Below are positions 37,043-44,450 of a DNA stretch of 64,000 nt, in pieces. The translations under genes and the position numbers were made by a program. The DNA comes from CBDBJL01 sp965206365. Its GTDB lineage: Bacteria > Pseudomonadota > Alphaproteobacteria > JABAAW01 > JAHZMA01. The notes beneath the pieces are model-generated. The model did not search any database. It was not told where the DNA came from and saw only the letters and a program-made list of their open reading frames with translations. The stretch covers positions 156,018 to 220,017 of the forward strand of contig CBDBJL010000004.1 of the NCBI GenBank assembly GCA_965206365.1. Direction: 5' to 3'. Position 1 is the stretch's first letter; each line of letters opens with the position of its first letter.

Positions 37043-37989
37043 CTTTCACCCAACTCGATGCGCAAGCCAGCCCATTGCATAAATTCATTTCGTGATTTTT
37101 GGTTGGCGGGACTCCACGCTTTTCGTAAAGCTGTTAATTGCACTTCTACCGTTTTCTGCTGATGCCCCAATTGGGCGTTTCGTAGCCGATTTGCTTCAAA
37201 CCCTTCCGGGTCGGCAACACACATCTCGGCAATGTAGGGTTGCGAAAATTCTTTCGGGTCATCAACCATCAGCCGCACAATCTCGGCTTGTTTGGTATAA
37301 TCGCCACAATAATTAGCAATTTTGCGCAACGCGCCATTGCTAAAGGGTGTTTTGGCTTTTTGCAAAGCTGCTTTAGTTTCCGCACCCAAATTATTATACA
37401 TCGCGATGTCGCGGTTGATTGTAGAGGGGGAAAGCCCAGTTAATTGTTGAGTGGTTTTGCTAAATTCGGCAAACATATCTAGCGTTTCGGAGCGTTTACC
37501 CCCCGTATGTTGATTACCTCTATCTCCGCCATGTGGCTTTCCGTTAATTTCAACCCAAATTTCTTTGCGCTCAGTTAAAAACGTTGCCCGATCAAGCGCA
37601 TTTAATTCATGCCGAATTAAATTGGCGTCGATCTCGGCAAGTTTGGCTTGTTCAGGGGTAAATTCAACAATCTCGGCTTTAATTTCGGTAAAATCCAATA
37701 ATTTGCAGGCTGCTAGCCGATGCGCCCCATCAATTAAAATATATTCAGGATTATGATGCGGGGGGTTAAGGGGGGTTATCGCAAGGTGCTCTATACCCTC
37801 TTCGAGGGGCGGGGCTCCGTCTTCAGCACCGAGAAGCGATACCGCACCCCCCTTATTATAATGCACCAAAACAGGCTGTAACACGCCGTTTAGCTTAATA
37901 TTTTCAGCCAAAATTTCCACATACGGTTGGCTAGTTTCGCGCAACCGCGGCGGAATTTCAATATTGACAATTTTTATGGAATCAGACAT
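37039..37989 (-). CDS. ParB/Srx-like phage protein with in-frame palindromic element
   Basis: A 316-residue ParB-type protein. The ParB N-terminal fold is split: ETSQPYVEILAENIKLNGVL with QPVLVHYN, then a foreign stretch (residues ~46-78), then YILIDGAHRLAACKLLDFTE, where the GxHRLxA motif is intact. Downstream are an HTH (FSKTTQQLTGLSPSTINRDI) and helices. ParB-like phage proteins bind DNA and may use CTP. The insertion falls in the loop between two strands of the fold and is encoded by the 37758-37854 palindrome. Confidence 0.85.
   Translation of the reverse strand: MSDSIKIVNIEIPPRLRETSQPYVEILAENIKLNGVLQPVLVHYNKGGAVSLLGAEDGAPPLEEGIEHLAITPLNPPHHNPEYILIDGAHRLAACKLLDFTEIKAEIVEFTPEQAKLAEIDANLIRHELNALDRATFLTERKEIWVEINGKPHGGDRGNQHTGGKRSETLDMFAEFSKTTQQLTGLSPSTINRDIAMYNNLGAETKAALQKAKTPFSNGALRKIANYCGDYTKQAEIVRLMVDDPKEFSQPYIAEMCVADPEGFEANRLRNAQLGHQQKTVEVQLTALRKAWSPANQKSRNEFMQWAGLRIELGER
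37758..37854. repeat. G/C-run palindromic element inside ParB-like gene (in frame)
   Basis: gcggggggttaagggggg-ttatcgcaaggtgctc...cagcaccgagaagcgataccgca-cccccctt. The outer arms (aagggggg/cccccctt), the middle atcgc/gcgat and the inner ggtgct/agcacc pairs give a three-tier hairpin. It translates on the minus strand to NKGGAVSLLGAEDGAPP and ITPLNPP without breaking the frame. Confidence 0.85.
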
Positions 37990-37997
37990 ATTTATTC

Positions 37998-38408
37998 CTA
38001 TGGACGATGAATCATTTCAACTTTTAGAACGCGTGGAGATGTTGCGCGATCTTGAGGATAAAGAGAAAAACAGATAGGGTTTTTAGTCGGCTCTTTTTTA
38101 ATTTTTAATCTCTCTTGCCGTTCCTCAAAGCTTACCTCGTAAGGGGCATAAGGTTTATTTCCCATCACATTTCGCCTTTTTTCATTACGAATTTTGATTT
38201 TCAAGAAGGGGTAGCTACGGTAAAAGTAACAGTGAAATTGAAACTTTAAGCCAGATTGTTTTTTTAGTTTTTTCTGGGCTTGCCGCTCAGCCTCCAAATC
38301 CTCTAGGCTTGATTTGCAAGGGTTACGCAGCATGGTTTCAGATATTTTTTTTCGCTCTTGCCGTTCTTCGAAGCTTACCTCATGTGGGGCGTAGGGTTTA
38401 TTTTTCAT
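37998..38408 (-). CDS. Phage early protein with internal duplication (136 aa)
   Basis: The start at 38408 has GAAAGGA upstream. The sequence NKPYAPHEVSFEERQER appears at the N-terminus and again near residue 88 (GNKPYAPYEVSFEERQER), so a small gene of about 85 codons seems to have duplicated and fused. The second copy has its own ATG preceded by aaaaaggcg and might also be translated separately. Charged and basic; function unknown. Confidence 0.6.
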   Translation of the reverse strand: MKNKPYAPHEVSFEERQERKKISETMLRNPCKSSLEDLEAERQAQKKLKKQSGLKFQFHCYFYRSYPFLKIKIRNEKRRNVMGNKPYAPYEVSFEERQERLKIKKEPTKNPICFSLYPQDRATSPRVLKVEMIHRP

Positions 38409-38613
38409 TAGATTTCCTTTCAAAATATTCGTTTAAAGCCTCAACCACCAAATCACCAAATGCGTCTTGCAAGGTTTTGCTATTTTCTAAATATTGAATT
38501 CGTCCCCAGCCGCGAATATTTAAAGCCAAATTACCATCAGCATCATAAATATAATTGCCAATTGCGCGATAAAATGGCGGTTTATATAGCGATAATGCGG
38601 GGTTTTTCATCAC
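38398..38613 (-). CDS. Hypothetical phage early protein (71 aa)
   Basis: Reads MMKNPALSLYKPPFYRAIGN with IYDADGNLALNIRG; it resembles small phage proteins of unknown function that sit near transposase operons. It overlaps the preceding gene by 4 bases and the following by 11, so it belongs to the early operon. Confidence 0.55.
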   Translation of the reverse strand: MMKNPALSLYKPPFYRAIGNYIYDADGNLALNIRGWGRIQYLENSKTLQDAFGDLVVEALNEYFERKSNEK

Positions 38614-38990
38614 ACATTCTCTTTTTTATTACGGGGGAGTGCGCTGGCACCCCCCACAAGTTTTTGGGTGTTACCTGCCAGCGCAGGTTTTCGGGGAAGA
38701 AAATTATCAGAATTTTGTATGGTGGCAGGGCTAGAGGGTACGGAAAAACCAACCCCGCCAGAAACTTTTGGACGCTCAATATCTTTTGGCCATGCTAAAT
38801 TTTCGGGCCAATTATCCGAAAACCATTGAATGATTTTGTTGTAAGAATTTAACGTGATTCCTCGACCTGCTTTTAACCGAATAAAAAAACTTCTATCATT
38901 CATGACAATCGCGGCAACACTAGTTTTACCTATATTGCGGTGCAAACAAAAGAGATTTGCTAAAGTTGTAATATTTTTTGAAGTAATCAT
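38610..38990 (-). CDS. Ner/Cro-like early regulator candidate (126 aa)
   Basis: First gene of the leftward early operon, divergent from the CI-type repressor. The N-terminal ~65 residues (KNITTLANLFCLHRNIGKTS, GRGITLNSYNKIIQWFSDNW) look like a DNA-binding helical domain; the rest is a proline-rich tail. By position it corresponds to Ner/Cro regulators. A short G/C-run mirror (38634-38664) lies near its 3' end. The family call is tentative. Confidence 0.55.
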   Translation of the reverse strand: MITSKNITTLANLFCLHRNIGKTSVAAIVMNDRSFFIRLKAGRGITLNSYNKIIQWFSDNWPENLAWPKDIERPKVSGGVGFSVPSSPATIQNSDNFLPRKPALAGNTQKLVGGASALPRNKKENV

Positions 38991-39054
38991 TCTCTTAATT
39001 TATAGGAAAAATCATACGCAGTCAATATGAAATATCCTATATTTTAATTTTTAC

Positions 39055-39111
39055 TTTGTCTTTTTGTAGGATTTACCCTATAATGCCAAAAACGCACAAT
39101 GCGTTTTTGGC
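39055..39111 (+). promoter_or_regulatory. CI promoter and 27-bp palindromic operator
   Basis: A -35-like TTGTCT (39056-39061) and a perfect -10 TATAAT (39079-39084) are 17 bases apart. Arms gccaaaaacgca (39085-39096) and tgcgtttttggc (39100-39111) form a perfect palindrome that starts right after the -10 and spans the expected transcription start. This is a likely autoregulatory operator or leader hairpin. TAGG/CCTA half-sites (taggatttacccta) lie upstream in the same divergent region. Confidence 0.6.
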
Positions 39112-39120
39112 AAGAATAAG

Positions 39121-39789
39121 ATGCTAAAGAATATTTCAGAATTTATTGAAAATAGAATTAAAATTAATGGAACTAATCCGAGAGCACTTTCGCTTGCGGC
39201 AGGATTAACGCATTGCGCGGTTCATGAATTGATAAGTGGCAAAACTAAATCTCCATCATTTAAAAATATGAATTTAATACTAGAAGCTCTTAATTGCCGG
39301 TTAGAAATTATCACCCCCGAAAATGATAGCATTGCACTTTCTGCGCCGAAAAAACAGATAACACCTTCACGCAATGTTGAATTACGGGGTTTAACCCCCT
39401 GCGGCGGTGGCGAATGGTTTGAATTTGATCATGGTAGAATTCAAGCCAAATGCCCACCAGATTTAGAAGATCCAGATGCTTTTGCCGTTATCACCAAAGG
39501 CGAATCATTGCAACCTTTTGGCATTTGGCCAGGGTTTCTATGTTTTTGTTCGCCAAACACAAAGCCAAATCCTGGCGATATTTGCATGATTGAACGAATC
39601 GATGGCTTAACTACGTTAAAAAAATTTGCTTCCGATGATGGGCTGGTTCAAATTTTTGTGGAATATTCGAATTCAACAGAAAATTACGCAGGTATCACCC
39701 AAAAGCTTTTTGAACTAAAAATGGATAAAAACATGATTCACCGCCTATCAGTAGTAATGCACATTATTACCCGCCCCGTTTTCAGATAA
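39121..39789 (+). CDS. CI-like phage repressor with S24/LexA-type domain
   Basis: 222 residues. The HTH is at about 18-55 (GTNPRALSLAAGLTHCAVHE, LISGKTKSP), followed by a linker and an S24-like C-terminal domain. The catalytic Ser is in TKGESLQPF and the Lys probably in LTTLKKFA; GDICMIERIDG is the usual strand. It keeps lysogeny by binding operators between itself and the early operon and may self-cleave on DNA damage. It is transcribed opposite to the early genes. Confidence 0.85.
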   Translation: MLKNISEFIENRIKINGTNPRALSLAAGLTHCAVHELISGKTKSPSFKNMNLILEALNCRLEIITPENDSIALSAPKKQITPSRNVELRGLTPCGGGEWFEFDHGRIQAKCPPDLEDPDAFAVITKGESLQPFGIWPGFLCFCSPNTKPNPGDICMIERIDGLTTLKKFASDDGLVQIFVEYSNSTENYAGITQKLFELKMDKNMIHRLSVVMHIITRPVFR

Positions 39790-39882
39790 TGCACTATTTT
39801 TTAGGAATCATCTTTCTTGCTTTTAGGGCTAAAAACCACTATTATTTCAAAAAATTAATTACAATTATAAAGGGAAAAAACT

Positions 39883-40113
39883 ATGCGTATCTTACTAATC
39901 ATCATATCATTTTTAACGTTAGCAAATTTTGCTAATGCGGTAATGTCGTTACCGTTTTCTAATCCATCCAAATTTCTACCAAAAGATGCTTTTGTGTGTT
40001 ATACACTGGAAAATGCAAAAATTATTTATGCTGCATCTTCTGGGGGAAAAGAAGATTTAGAAAAATTTGCCGCGCTGTATGTGTCCCCAGAAGATTTTGA
40101 TTTTTTTGATTAA
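39883..40113 (+). CDS. Small secreted protein, possible lysogenic cargo (76 aa)
   Basis: Signal peptide MRILLIIISFLTLANFANA, then a short mature region with one cysteine (DAFVCYTLENAKIIYAASSG) and an acidic end (SPEDFDFFD). It lies after the repressor on the same strand, with AAAGGGA upstream. It may be a lysogeny-expressed cargo gene. No family recognised. Confidence 0.5.
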   Translation: MRILLIIISFLTLANFANAVMSLPFSNPSKFLPKDAFVCYTLENAKIIYAASSGGKEDLEKFAALYVSPEDFDFFD

Positions 40114-40173
40114 GATGCACCTGCGGAGATCATTTCCGCAGGAAGGTGAGCATGGAACTTATAGAGATTCAAA

Positions 40174-40749
40174 TTAATCATCTATATCTATATCTTTAAG
40201 TTCGCGGGCAAAAATGGCAGCATCTATGTCATCAATATAAATTTGGCAAGCGATTGCCATTTTATCAAAAGCTATTTTTTGGGCAACATCACTGGCGATA
40301 TCAAAACAATTAATAAATATTAAATAAATATCATCATTTATAAATTGCAAATTTTTCATATTCAAATGCAATTTTTCTAGCATTCCATCCGCCGCCACCA
40401 AATCGCTATCCACCATAATTGCCACGCAATGTGGGTAATAATTATGATACACACAGCTTATCATCATGGCAACATTTGGGTCATCGCCCATATTATACGG
40501 TTCGCTAATGGCTACTTCGGATAATATAGGAAAAAGCGAGTTATTTTTGCCCTGCACGTTTATCTTTTTTAGCTTTTCTAACCCCAGCAAGCTGTTTTCA
40601 ATTTTTTGATAAATCAACCTAACAGGGCCAGATGGTGCGACTTCGCCCCCCTCCCACCGCCGCACGATGCGATCATCTTTTAAACCTAAAAAATCAGCCA
40701 TTTCACGTTGGCTAAACCCTAATGTTTTGCGTATTTTTTGATAATTTAT
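40174..40749 (-). CDS. HTH regulator with apparent ATA start codon
   Basis: The ATG at 40701 lies inside the helix-turn-helix. The same frame upstream supplies the missing half: NYQKIRKTLGFSQREMADFL, then GLKDDRIVRRWEGGEVAPSG. AGGA at 40758-40761 is exactly 8 bases before an ATA (40747-40749) that would replace Met before NYQK. I infer a start at that ATA, either a rare initiator or a recent mutation of ATG. The C-terminal half (about residues 65-191) is acidic and unknown. Probable phage regulator with unknown target. Confidence 0.65.
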   Translation of the reverse strand: MNYQKIRKTLGFSQREMADFLGLKDDRIVRRWEGGEVAPSGPVRLIYQKIENSLLGLEKLKKINVQGKNNSLFPILSEVAISEPYNMGDDPNVAMMISCVYHNYYPHCVAIMVDSDLVAADGMLEKLHLNMKNLQFINDDIYLIFINCFDIASDVAQKIAFDKMAIACQIYIDDIDAAIFARELKDIDIDD

Positions 40750-40791
40750 TTTATTTTTCCTATGGTATCGTTAAAAATAATATCCACTAAA

Positions 40792-40823
40792 AATAAAGGG
40801 GGATGCTACTACCCCCCTTTTTT
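40792..40823. terminator. G/C-run hairpin with T-tract between two minus-strand genes
   Basis: aaataaagggggatgctactaccccccttttttcgg: 5-6 G-C pairs then TTTTTT on the plus strand, and a T-rich tract on the minus strand. Probably a bidirectional terminator after the 309-residue gene. It shares the G/C runs of the palindromic family but lacks its other parts. Confidence 0.55.
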
Positions 40824-40836
40824 CGGATGATGTAAA

Positions 40837-41724
40837 TTATTCGCGCGCTTCTTCAATAGCTTCTTGCAATTCGGCGTGAATAACGCGCAAAACATGGTTA
40901 TTTGCCATTAGCGTGTGGATTTCGTCAAAATCAACGTTTTCGTTGCCAACCTCGCTTTCTTGCACCTCAATCGTAAAAGCATCGGTAATTATTCCGCGTT
41001 CAGATAAATCAAAACTTTGATATTTGCGATGGCTGTTTTCAAGCACAAAATCAATCGGATCAATAATTTGATCTTCTTCTTCTAAATCTTCTTCAATATC
41101 TAAATAACCATTTTCTTTATCAATTTCTACGATAGAATCAAACATCTCACCTACTTTTTGATTAATGAAAAAAACATGATTTTCTTGCAAAAACTTTAAT
41201 GTTGAACGGGTGATTGATTCGCAATCAGCTGTAATCAACAGGCGATGCACCCACATGGCATTACCATTGGGAAAGCTGTATATTTTACCATGTTCAAAAT
41301 TACTTTTGCCAAAGCTATCTTCCGCCGCTTCGGCTGTGGGGCATTTTTCCCAATCATTGTGCAAAATAACGCTAGATATTTCTATATTTAACTTTTCTGC
41401 AATTTCAAGTTTTAAAGCCGAAGCATCTTTTTTGGCGAAATCATTGCGCGAACCGTTATAAATTTTACCATCTAAAATGCCTTGTAAAATTTCATTAGCG
41501 TCAGCTTTTGATAGTTGCACGCCCATTTCAATGGGGAAATCATCATTTTCTTGAAATAGCGAAACCACCTCATCCACAGCGATTGCTTTTTCAGCCAATA
41601 ATTTGGCTATAAACCAAATTTGTTTACCGGTTGCTGGGCAACCCTCGGCAATATCGGAATAATTATTCAAGATATCTTGAATTTGTTTTTGCTCGGTGAT
41701 GATAATATTTTTTAGAATTTTCAT
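40837..41724 (-). CDS. Unrecognised acidic phage protein (295 aa)
   Basis: The start at 41724 (MKILKNIIITEQKQIQDILN) is chosen because AAAAAGGA sits upstream. No family recognised. The middle has SFPNGNAMWVHRLLITADCE and the C-terminus is strongly acidic (ENGYLDIEEDLEEEDQIIDP). It is preceded by a well-formed promoter with a palindromic operator, so it appears tightly regulated. Possibly lysogenic cargo; role unknown. Confidence 0.65.
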   Translation of the reverse strand: MKILKNIIITEQKQIQDILNNYSDIAEGCPATGKQIWFIAKLLAEKAIAVDEVVSLFQENDDFPIEMGVQLSKADANEILQGILDGKIYNGSRNDFAKKDASALKLEIAEKLNIEISSVILHNDWEKCPTAEAAEDSFGKSNFEHGKIYSFPNGNAMWVHRLLITADCESITRSTLKFLQENHVFFINQKVGEMFDSIVEIDKENGYLDIEEDLEEEDQIIDPIDFVLENSHRKYQSFDLSERGIITDAFTIEVQESEVGNENVDFDEIHTLMANNHVLRVIHAELQEAIEEARE

Positions 41725-41751
41725 TTTAAATTTCCTTTTTATGTTAAAAGT

Positions 41752-41828
41752 GGGCAATTTGCCCATCAGGTTCAGCTAGATGCCTTGCTGATGATTTTAA
41801 TATAGGGCATTATGCCCTATATTGTCAA
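41752..41828 (-). promoter_or_regulatory. Promoter with two GGGCA-N3-TGCCC operators
   Basis: On the minus strand TTGACA (41823-41828) and TATATT (41799-41804) are 18 bases apart. The spacer is filled by GGGCA-TAA-TGCCC (41805-41817), the core of a perfect 25-bp palindrome (41799-41823). A second GGGCA-N3-TGCCC lies at 41752-41764 in the leader, 53 bases centre to centre, about five helical turns. This is a repressor-type arrangement; the binding protein is unknown. Confidence 0.65.
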
Positions 41829-41881
41829 CAGTAAAATTCAATAAAAATATCTTTTTTCAAAAAAAAGTGCTTTTAGATGAT

Positions 41882-41910
41882 TTGACAAGCCCGCAAGCCA
41901 TTGCTAGAAT
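41882..41910 (+). promoter_or_regulatory. Sigma-70-type promoter for the Mor-like gene
   Basis: TTGACA (41882-41887) and TAGAAT (41905-41910) have a 17-base spacer. Transcription should start around 41917, which coincides with an ATG, so the message would be leaderless from that ATG or have a ~22-base leader to the second ATG at 41939. Confidence 0.65.
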
Positions 41911-41916
41911 CAAAAG

Positions 41917-42282
41917 ATGATTCCCCTATACACAGAAATGGCTAATTTGCTTGGCGAAAATGATGCGCGCCAGATTATTCAACGGTTGGGCGGGAATCGC
42001 TTTTATGTGCCGTTTCCAAAAAATCTAACGCGCAATCATAAATTATCGCAAAAGCTAGGGTTTCACCGTGCCAAGCGATTTTGCAAAGCCTTTGCTGGCG
42101 ATATTTTAGATATTCCCAAAGCCCCCGGCATTAGAGCATCGCAATTAGTGGCGGTGTTGGATCGTGCAGGTTACGATTCTGCTGAAATCGCGTGGTTGGC
42201 AGGCATGGATCGCAAACATATCTGCCAAATCTTAGCGATGCCTCAGCGCAAATTTTCAAGTGATTTTTCCCCTAAAATTTGA
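41917..42282 (+). CDS. mor: Mor-like late-gene activator
   Basis: 121 residues resembling the Mor/C family. The dimerisation part NDARQIIQRLGGNRFYVPFP is followed by a basic linker and a C-terminal helix-turn-helix (RASQLVAVLDRAGYDSAEIA, WLAGMDRKHICQIL). In Mu, Mor and C switch on middle and late genes; this gene heads the rightward late cluster. It may start at 41917 or 41939. Confidence 0.75.
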   Translation: MIPLYTEMANLLGENDARQIIQRLGGNRFYVPFPKNLTRNHKLSQKLGFHRAKRFCKAFAGDILDIPKAPGIRASQLVAVLDRAGYDSAEIAWLAGMDRKHICQILAMPQRKFSSDFSPKI

Positions 42283-42333
42283 TTCAGATTTTTACCCATA
42301 AAATAGCCTAAGACACCCTGTATAATTTAAGGC

Positions 42334-42855
42334 ATGATTCCACATGCTGACATCCTTAAAAAGAACCTGCCGGATGGGCAGATTTGGCAGGTCGAAACCG
42401 ACCCTCTGCTAAGCCATATTATTGCCAATTTAGGTAGTACATTAGATGCTGCACAAACGCGAATTAATCAGCTAAAATTTGAAATGTCGCCCCTTACAGC
42501 GAACGATCTTTTAGCTGATTGGGAAGCCGATGCTGGCATACCCGATTATTGCTTTCCGCTAGCAAAAACAGATGATGAGCGCGGGTTTGTTTTACGGCGC
42601 AAAATTTTAGAACGGCAACCCACCACCAAGGCTGGCATTGGGGCTGAACTTGCTAAAATCGATATTGCGCTAAGTGATGCGCGTGGGCAATGCACGGTTA
42701 CTTTGCCTGCCACAAATAAAATCTATGCGCGTTGCGCACGATCGCGTTGCGGCAATGATCGGTTGTTACAATATTCGTCAGGTGAGCATGTAAAATGTTG
42801 GTTAAAGCGCATATTACCAGCGCATATTTTCATAAAATTTAAGGCAAAAATCTAA
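42334..42855 (+). CDS. DUF2313/YmfQ-like tail protein (Mu gp48 type) at an unusual place
   Basis: A 173-residue DUF2313-type tail/baseplate protein. It starts IPHADILKKNLPDGQIWQVE and contains NDLLADWEADAGIPDYCFPL and RRKILERQPTTKAGIGAELA; cysteines are in CARSRCGNDRLL. In Mu this gene follows gpJ (gp47) at the far end of the baseplate module; here it lies between the activator and the endolysin gene. Its stop overlaps the start of the endolysin by one base. Confidence 0.75.
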   Translation: MIPHADILKKNLPDGQIWQVETDPLLSHIIANLGSTLDAAQTRINQLKFEMSPLTANDLLADWEADAGIPDYCFPLAKTDDERGFVLRRKILERQPTTKAGIGAELAKIDIALSDARGQCTVTLPATNKIYARCARSRCGNDRLLQYSSGEHVKCWLKRILPAHIFIKFKAKI

Positions 42856-43307
42856 TGTATTTATCTGACCATTTTAATGTGTCTGAAGCTGAAAAAAGCC
42901 AAACAGCCATTCGCCAGGGCATCGATAATTCTGTGCCTAAAGCATTGTATGAAAATTTGAAATTGGTGGCGAATAATATTTTAGAACCCATTCGCGATGA
43001 ATATGGCGAGCCATTCTCACCACAAAGCTGGCATCGCTGCCTTGAATTAAATAATTTTATTGGCGGAGCAGAAAATAGTTTCCACCTGTTAGGGCTTGCC
43101 GTGGATATTGAGCTGTTAGGCTGGGATAATGCTGATTTTGCCAAATGGGCAAGCGAAAATCTGTATTACGATAAAATAATTTTAGAATATTACCAAAAAA
43201 ACCAACCAAAATCTGGCTGGGTGCATATTCAATTAATGCCCAATCTTGATGATAATCGGATGAAATTTTTAACCTTTAACGGAATAAATTACGAGAGGAT
43301 AATGTGA
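42855..43307 (+). CDS. Endolysin, peptidase M15 family
   Basis: 150 residues of the M15A (zinc D-Ala-D-Ala-type) fold. Metal-binding segments are SFHLLGLAVDIELLG (His, Asp) and SGWVHIQL (His). It cleaves peptidoglycan cross-links at lysis. It has no signal peptide, so it relies on the holin encoded downstream. Confidence 0.85.
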   Translation: MYLSDHFNVSEAEKSQTAIRQGIDNSVPKALYENLKLVANNILEPIRDEYGEPFSPQSWHRCLELNNFIGGAENSFHLLGLAVDIELLGWDNADFAKWASENLYYDKIILEYYQKNQPKSGWVHIQLMPNLDDNRMKFLTFNGINYERIM

Positions 43308-43327
43308 TGATGCATAATTTAATATGT

Positions 43328-43427
43328 AAAGGGGGGCATTATAAACAAGGGGGCGCGGAATGCCTAATCGGCATAGCCCCCTTGACCCCCGCTCCTGTCT
43401 CTTACAACAAGGCGGCGCACCCCCCTT
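43328..43427. repeat. G/C-run palindromic element, intergenic (endolysin-holin)
   Basis: Composite: aaaggggggc..., a nested acaagggggcgcggaatgcctaatcggcatagcccccttgacccccgc, then gcgcacccccctta. The nested part is the reverse complement of 48275-48323 apart from a few bases, so the same sub-element exists in both orientations in this prophage. Confidence 0.8.
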
Positions 43428-43456
43428 ATAAATATAATCATGAAAGGATTATTTAA

Positions 43457-43828
43457 ATGTTTGCAAAAACCATTGCCAAAACTGCAGGTGAAATTGCAGG
43501 CAAATATTTTGATAGCAAAAGCAAGGGGGCTCAGCTTGCTAGCGAGATTGAAAACGCTTTAATTACGGCGCAAAGCCAGGTGATTATTGCCGAGGCTAAG
43601 GGGGGTTGGTTGCAACGCAGCTGGCGACCATTATTAATGCTAACGGCAATAATCATCATCTTTAATAATTACGTTATCTTGCCTTATGCGCGCGCATTTG
43701 GGCTAGATTTACCGTTGCTAGAATTACCGGCTGGGCTGTGGGCTTTGCTGACCACAGGGGTTGGTGGTTACGTAGTGGGGCGCAGTGCCGAGAAAATGCT
43801 GCCAAATATTCGTGGTGGTAATGAATAA
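43457..43828 (+). CDS. Holin, 3TM type
   Basis: 123 residues. An amphipathic N-terminal part (QLASEIENALITAQSQVIIA) is followed by GGWLQRSWRPLLMLTAIIII and a second hydrophobic stretch (LPAGLWALLTTGVGGYVVGR), as in the Holin_3TMs family. It forms membrane holes that release the endolysin. It overlaps the next gene by one base. Confidence 0.8.
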   Translation: MFAKTIAKTAGEIAGKYFDSKSKGAQLASEIENALITAQSQVIIAEAKGGWLQRSWRPLLMLTAIIIIFNNYVILPYARAFGLDLPLLELPAGLWALLTTGVGGYVVGRSAEKMLPNIRGGNE

Positions 43829-44151
43829 TGGATAATTTTTTAGATTTGCTTCGCTATTTGTGGGCACCCTTGATGGCGTTTTTTGGGTGGGCTTTTTGGT
43901 CGTTCAAAAAAGCCACAATTTCGCGCGATGAGGTAAATGAAATGATGCGCGGCATGACAGAGCGCGATCGCCGCATCGCAAAGCTTGAAGCACAAGTTGC
44001 CACAAAAGAAGATGTTGCCGAACTTCGCAACGAAATTCATCAAAATCAATTAAAAATCACCGCATCCGATGTGCGCCAAGATACGCAATTAACAAGTATC
44101 GTTCACGCGCTTGCGCGTGTAGAAAATTATCTATTGGAAAAAACAAAATGA
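43828..44151 (+). CDS. DUF2730-like membrane-anchored coiled-coil protein
   Basis: 107 residues: a hydrophobic N-terminus (YLWAPLMAFFGWAFWSF) then a long charged helix (ERDRRIAKLEAQVATKEDVA). This matches DUF2730/gp25-like proteins of Mu-like phages between lysis and terminase genes, possibly a spanin partner. Confidence 0.75.
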   Translation: MDNFLDLLRYLWAPLMAFFGWAFWSFKKATISRDEVNEMMRGMTERDRRIAKLEAQVATKEDVAELRNEIHQNQLKITASDVRQDTQLTSIVHALARVENYLLEKTK

Positions 44152-44441
44152 ATTATCATGATTTTATCACCGAAGATTTGCGATTATGTTTTTTAAAAAT
44201 GTTACAGCTCGCCCCCACCCAAACGCTAAATAATCAGGTGATGGCAACGGCTTTATTCAGGATGGGCTTTAATTTGCCCACGCCCAAAATCCATTCGGTG
44301 GCAAGCTGGCTTGCCGATGCCGATTGCATTCGCATCGAAACTTTATCGCCCTTATTTATCTATCACCTTACCGCGCAAGGGGGTGATATTGCCGATGGCA
44401 AAAGCCATATGCCCGGCATTGCCAAAATCGTAAATTTTTAA
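44148..44441 (+). CDS. Mu gp26-like phage protein (VpaChn25_0724 family)
   Basis: 97 residues with winged-helix character (LRLCFLKMLQLAPTQTLNNQ, LPTPKIHSVASWLADADCIR, FIYHLTAQGGDIADG). Members of this family always sit just before the gp27 gene of Mu-like phages; role unknown, possibly packaging regulation. Confidence 0.75.
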   Translation: MNYHDFITEDLRLCFLKMLQLAPTQTLNNQVMATALFRMGFNLPTPKIHSVASWLADADCIRIETLSPLFIYHLTAQGGDIADGKSHMPGIAKIVNF

Positions 44442-44450
44442 AGTAAAATA

